Origin: Longimicrobium sp.
Lineage (GTDB): Bacteria > Gemmatimonadota > Gemmatimonadetes > Longimicrobiales > Longimicrobiaceae
Length of the DNA: 64,000 bases
Assembly (NCBI GenBank): GCA_036389135.1
Contig: DASVQP010000043.1
Span: 1 to 64,000, forward strand
Direction of reading: 5' to 3'
Made by a program: the position numbers and the translations under genes. Shown one piece after another: positions 61,826 through 64,000 of this stretch (the stretch's first letter is position 1; each line of letters starts with the position of its first letter). Under the pieces are notes generated by a model. It was not told where the DNA came from. It saw nothing but the letters and a program-made list of their open reading frames with translations, and did not search any database.

Positions 61826-62650
61826 ATGCAGACGGTGATCCGACCGGTGTTCCTGCTCCACGAGGACCCGGATCTGAAGTCGCGATTGTGCGGCGTGCTG
61901 AGCGACGCCGAAGAGCTGGTGCGGGTGCCGGATTGGGATTCGCTGCGCGCCTCGCTGCGCCGCGCGCCCGCCACCGCCATCAGCGTGGTGGACCCGCAAC
62001 ACGCCCCCCCCGGGGAGCTGCGCGTGTTGCTGCAGGAGTTCCCCTCGGCCACCGTGCTCGCGGTGGTGAGCCCCGCCCTGGGCCGCGGCGACACGCTGCG
62101 CGAGCTCTTTGCGTGGGGGGTGGCGGACGTGATCGTGCGGGGGCGCGAGGACACCATCCCCGCTCTGGCCCGCCGCGTGGACGGGGTGCGGGCGCGCACG
62201 GTGCACCGCCTGCTGGAGCGCGCCCTTCCCCGCACCGTCCCCAGCCGCTCGCGCGCGCTGCTGGCCGCGGCGGCGGAGACGGTTGCGGCGGGGGGACTGG
62301 CGGCGGAGCTGGCGGCGGCGCTGGGGGTCAACGAGCGCACCGTCCTCCGCTGGTGCGAGCGCGCCGACCTCCCGCCGCCGCGCCGGCTGCTCGCGTGGCT
62401 GCGCCTGCTGCTGGCCGCCGAGATGCTGGACGACCCGGGGCGCACCGTGGGCGCCATCGCCGATGTGAGCGGGTACGCCAGCGCGGTGAGCCTCAAAGCG
62501 GCGTTCCGGCAGTTCGTGGGGATGACGCCCCGCGACGCGCGCGACCGGGGCGCGTTCGACACGGTGGCCGCCGGCTTCGCGGGCGAGCTCTTCCGGCTGC
62601 GCGAGGCGGCGCGGGAGCAGGGGCGGCCGGAGAAGACCTGGCTGAACTGA
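61826..62650 (+). CDS. AraC-type regulator with a receiver-like N-terminal domain
   Basis: 274 residues. The first 120 resemble a response-regulator receiver (IRPVFLLHEDPDLKSRL, ATAISVVDPQHA with a candidate Asp, ATVLAVVSPALGRGD) although the conserved C-terminal Lys is replaced (DVIVRGRED). The second half holds two helix-turn-helix segments of the AraC type (GGLAAELAAALGVNERTVLRWCE and GAIADVSGYASAVSLKAAFRQFVGMTPRDAR). It is divergent from the small lipoprotein gene with about 110 bp between, so it may regulate it. Confidence 0.8.
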   Translation: MQTVIRPVFLLHEDPDLKSRLCGVLSDAEELVRVPDWDSLRASLRRAPATAISVVDPQHAPPGELRVLLQEFPSATVLAVVSPALGRGDTLRELFAWGVADVIVRGREDTIPALARRVDGVRARTVHRLLERALPRTVPSRSRALLAAAAETVAAGGLAAELAAALGVNERTVLRWCERADLPPPRRLLAWLRLLLAAEMLDDPGRTVGAIADVSGYASAVSLKAAFRQFVGMTPRDARDRGAFDTVAAGFAGELFRLREAAREQGRPEKTWLN

Positions 62651-62703
62651 CAGGGGGTGCTGGGCCCGGCGCGCGGTGGGATGGTGCGCACGGGGGTGAT
62701 GCA

Positions 62704-62729
62704 GGGCCGCACCGGGGAAGGTGCGGCCC
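62704..62729. terminator. Terminator after the AraC-type gene
   Basis: GGGCCGCACC (62704-62713) pairs with GGTGCGGCCC (62720-62729), followed by GTTGCCTTTTC. It lies between convergent genes. Confidence 0.8.
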
Positions 62730-62738
62730 GTTGCCTTT

Positions 62739-63326
62739 TCAGGCGCGGGGAAAGGCGGGGTCGTCGCGCAGGGCGCGGATCTGGGTGAGGTGGCGGCGCT
62801 CGTGGGCCAGGATCAGCGCGAAGGCGTCGCCCAGGGTCAGGCGCAGCAGGCGGCTGGCGGGGGAGGCGACCCGCGCGCGCGCCAGACTGATGCCGCCGGC
62901 GCGGTGCAGGCGCTCCTCCAGGCCCCCGTGCGTGGCGAGGTAGCCGTCCACTTCCGCGCGCCAATCGTGCGCGTGTTCCGTGGGGCGGAAGACGGCGGGG
63001 GTCTTGAGGCGCCGCTTCACCGGCGGCTCCATCATCTTCACCATGAAGCCGCCCAGCAGGCCGGGCTTGTACCCGCCGAACCCGGTGTGGCCCCGCGTGC
63101 GCGCTTCGGTAATCGACTGGTCGATTGCTTCGAGGTAGCGGGCGTTGAGGGTGCGCAGGTGGCAGGCGACTTCGCCCAGGGACCAGCCGCCCGCCTCCGG
63201 GCGCCAGGCGAGCTGCGCGTCCGAGAGGCCGTCCAGGAGCTCCGCGGCGTCGCGGTGCACCGCCTCCAGCTCCCGCCCGAATCGGGCCAGATCGGACGAA
63301 GGATACGCAACGGTCGCGGTCTGCAT
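62739..63326 (-). CDS. DinB superfamily protein
   Basis: 195 residues with the four-helix DinB/YfiT fold. Metal-binding candidates are in EVACHLRTLNARYL, RPTEHAHDW and LAHERRHLTQIRAL (the HERRH pair). AGAGGA precedes the ATG at 63326. DinB-like proteins often act as thiol-dependent or metal-dependent transferases, but most are of unknown function. No stop-codon or frame problems. Confidence 0.9.
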   Translation of the reverse strand: MQTATVAYPSSDLARFGRELEAVHRDAAELLDGLSDAQLAWRPEAGGWSLGEVACHLRTLNARYLEAIDQSITEARTRGHTGFGGYKPGLLGGFMVKMMEPPVKRRLKTPAVFRPTEHAHDWRAEVDGYLATHGGLEERLHRAGGISLARARVASPASRLLRLTLGDAFALILAHERRHLTQIRALRDDPAFPRA

Positions 63327-63707
63327 GGGTCCTCTCCCGAAAGGGGTGTGCGGTGGGCTTGCGGGGATGGTTGCATGATAGTCGGGCGGAGGGGATGTGA
63401 CAATATTGACGGGGTTGGAAGCGGGGGCGAGGGCGGGCAGACACGCAGGTCTGCCCCTACGTATCCGTGCGTGGGGCGCAGGGGCGGTGAGGGGGCGGGC
63501 ACGGGCAGCCACGTGGGGCGGCCCCTACGGGTGTCGGGTTAACCGAGGGGGGCGTTGAACCGCGGGCATACCGGGAGGCGACAGAGTTCGTCGTGGCGCC
63601 GGCGGGCGGCGGGGAGGGGGATCGGGTGGTGGCACGCGCGTTGCTCCCCTGCACGGGTTCCGCGGCGCGCCGCCGCACGTCACGTTCGAGCGAACCCAGA
63701 CCCTTCG
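63327..63707. repeat. Repeat-bearing intergenic region
   Basis: Contains GGGCAGACACGCAGGTCTGC (from 63435) and CACGGGCAGCCACGTGGGGC (from 63500), two of the palindromic families found at 14654-14754, and otherwise unique sequence with the promoter of the last gene. No other gene is visible. Confidence 0.65.
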
Positions 63708-64000
63708 ATGGCCTTGCACCTCTTCTCCACCCCCGTGCAGTGCACCAACTGCAACACGGTGGTGGATGACCCCACGCTGGAGCGCTGCCCCAACTGCGGC
63801 AACCTCCTCAAGGAGCGCCGCGCGCCCCGCCGCCTCGCAGGGCTGGAGGAGCGCTACGGCAGCATCCGGATCCTGCTGGGGGTGCTCCGCTTCCTCGCGG
63901 TGATCATCCTGGTGGTCGGCGGCGTGGCCTTCTTCGGCGCGCTGGGCGGCAACCGGGCAGACGGAATGGAGGGGGTCGGCATCCTCCTCTCCAGCGTGCT
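63708..64000 (+). CDS. Zinc-ribbon membrane protein, N-terminal part
   Basis: The frame starts at ATG 63708 and runs off the window (97 codons seen). It begins MALHLFSTPVQCTNCNTVVD, with a second pair CPNCG about 15 residues on, giving a four-cysteine zinc ribbon, then a basic linker and a membrane helix (about 58-80, LRFLAVIILVVGGVAFFGAL). This is a common layout for small bacterial zinc-ribbon membrane proteins. No family name can be given from the fragment; no clear ribosome binding site. Confidence 0.7.
   Translation, partial: MALHLFSTPVQCTNCNTVVDDPTLERCPNCGNLLKERRAPRRLAGLEERYGSIRILLGVLRFLAVIILVVGGVAFFGALGGNRADGMEGVGILLSSV

Overview
This is a GC-rich (roughly two-thirds G+C) bacterial chromosomal window with 60 or so protein genes on both strands, no rRNA or recognisable tRNA, no prophage, no insertion sequence and no CRISPR array. 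The gene set (a DUF2723 membrane protein, M56 peptidases fused to a TonB domain, caa3-type cytochrome oxidase, many small lipoproteins and TPR proteins) and the many short palindromic intergenic repeats are what I would expect from Gemmatimonadota, most likely a Longimicrobium-like lineage. That assignment is inference from gene content only.

Layout. 1-7.6 kb: a terminator-like structure, a DUF2723 membrane protein, then a BlaI/M56 antibiotic-sensor-type module with a secreted protein in front of it, and a subtilisin-like lipoprotein. 8-16.8 kb: phospholipase D-type enzyme, LysM transglycosylase, alkaline-phosphatase-fold enzyme plus HAD phosphatase, saccharopine-dehydrogenase-like oxidoreductase and an orphan chemoreceptor. 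17-29.4 kb: an ABC exporter, several small membrane proteins, fdhD, CsbD, an MFS transporter, YceI, a stand-alone receiver, YhbY, and an L,D-transpeptidase next to a paralogue that lacks the catalytic cysteine. 29.5-41.9 kb: DUF423, lipoproteins, a family-5-type uracil-DNA glycosylase, a DUF1906 protein, an NfeD-like/flotillin pair, an acyl-CoA ligase, a broken DUF2442 gene, hydrolase and lipoproteins. 41.9-50.6 kb: a DUF255 protein, a type II toxin-antitoxin pair, a metallo-beta-lactamase-fold protein followed by a second BlaI/M56 module, and a kinase-RapZ fusion with a MurU-like nucleotidyltransferase. 51.5-56.7 kb: the ctaC-D-E-F-G oxidase cluster. 57-64 kb: a second ABC exporter, an AAA ATPase, a TPR protein with a 50-residue lipoprotein and an AraC-type regulator, DinB, and the start of a zinc-ribbon membrane protein.

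The strongest regulatory signals are two different operator families tied to the two BlaI-type repressors. BlaI-1 (3624-4001) is associated with three copies of CTACTA-N6-TAGTTG, two of which overlap a TTGACA -35 box 17 bp from a TACC(C/A)T -10 box. One lies before the secreted gene at 2921 and two before blaI itself. BlaI-2 (47809-48204) is associated with GGTGCCA-N6-TGGCACC, and a half-degenerate copy with identical spacing lies 30 bp before the metallo-beta-lactamase-fold gene. The window therefore seems to hold two separate sensor-protease/repressor circuits, each with its own nearby target.

The most interesting metabolic unit is an operon at 48374-50589 that joins an AmgK-like sugar kinase domain to the glucosamine-6-phosphate-sensing C-terminal domain of RapZ, followed at once by a MurU-like uridylyltransferase. 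This would couple cell-wall sugar recycling to a sensor domain in one polypeptide. Intergenic space is filled by at least six families of dispersed palindromic or tandem repeats, several of which recur within this window.
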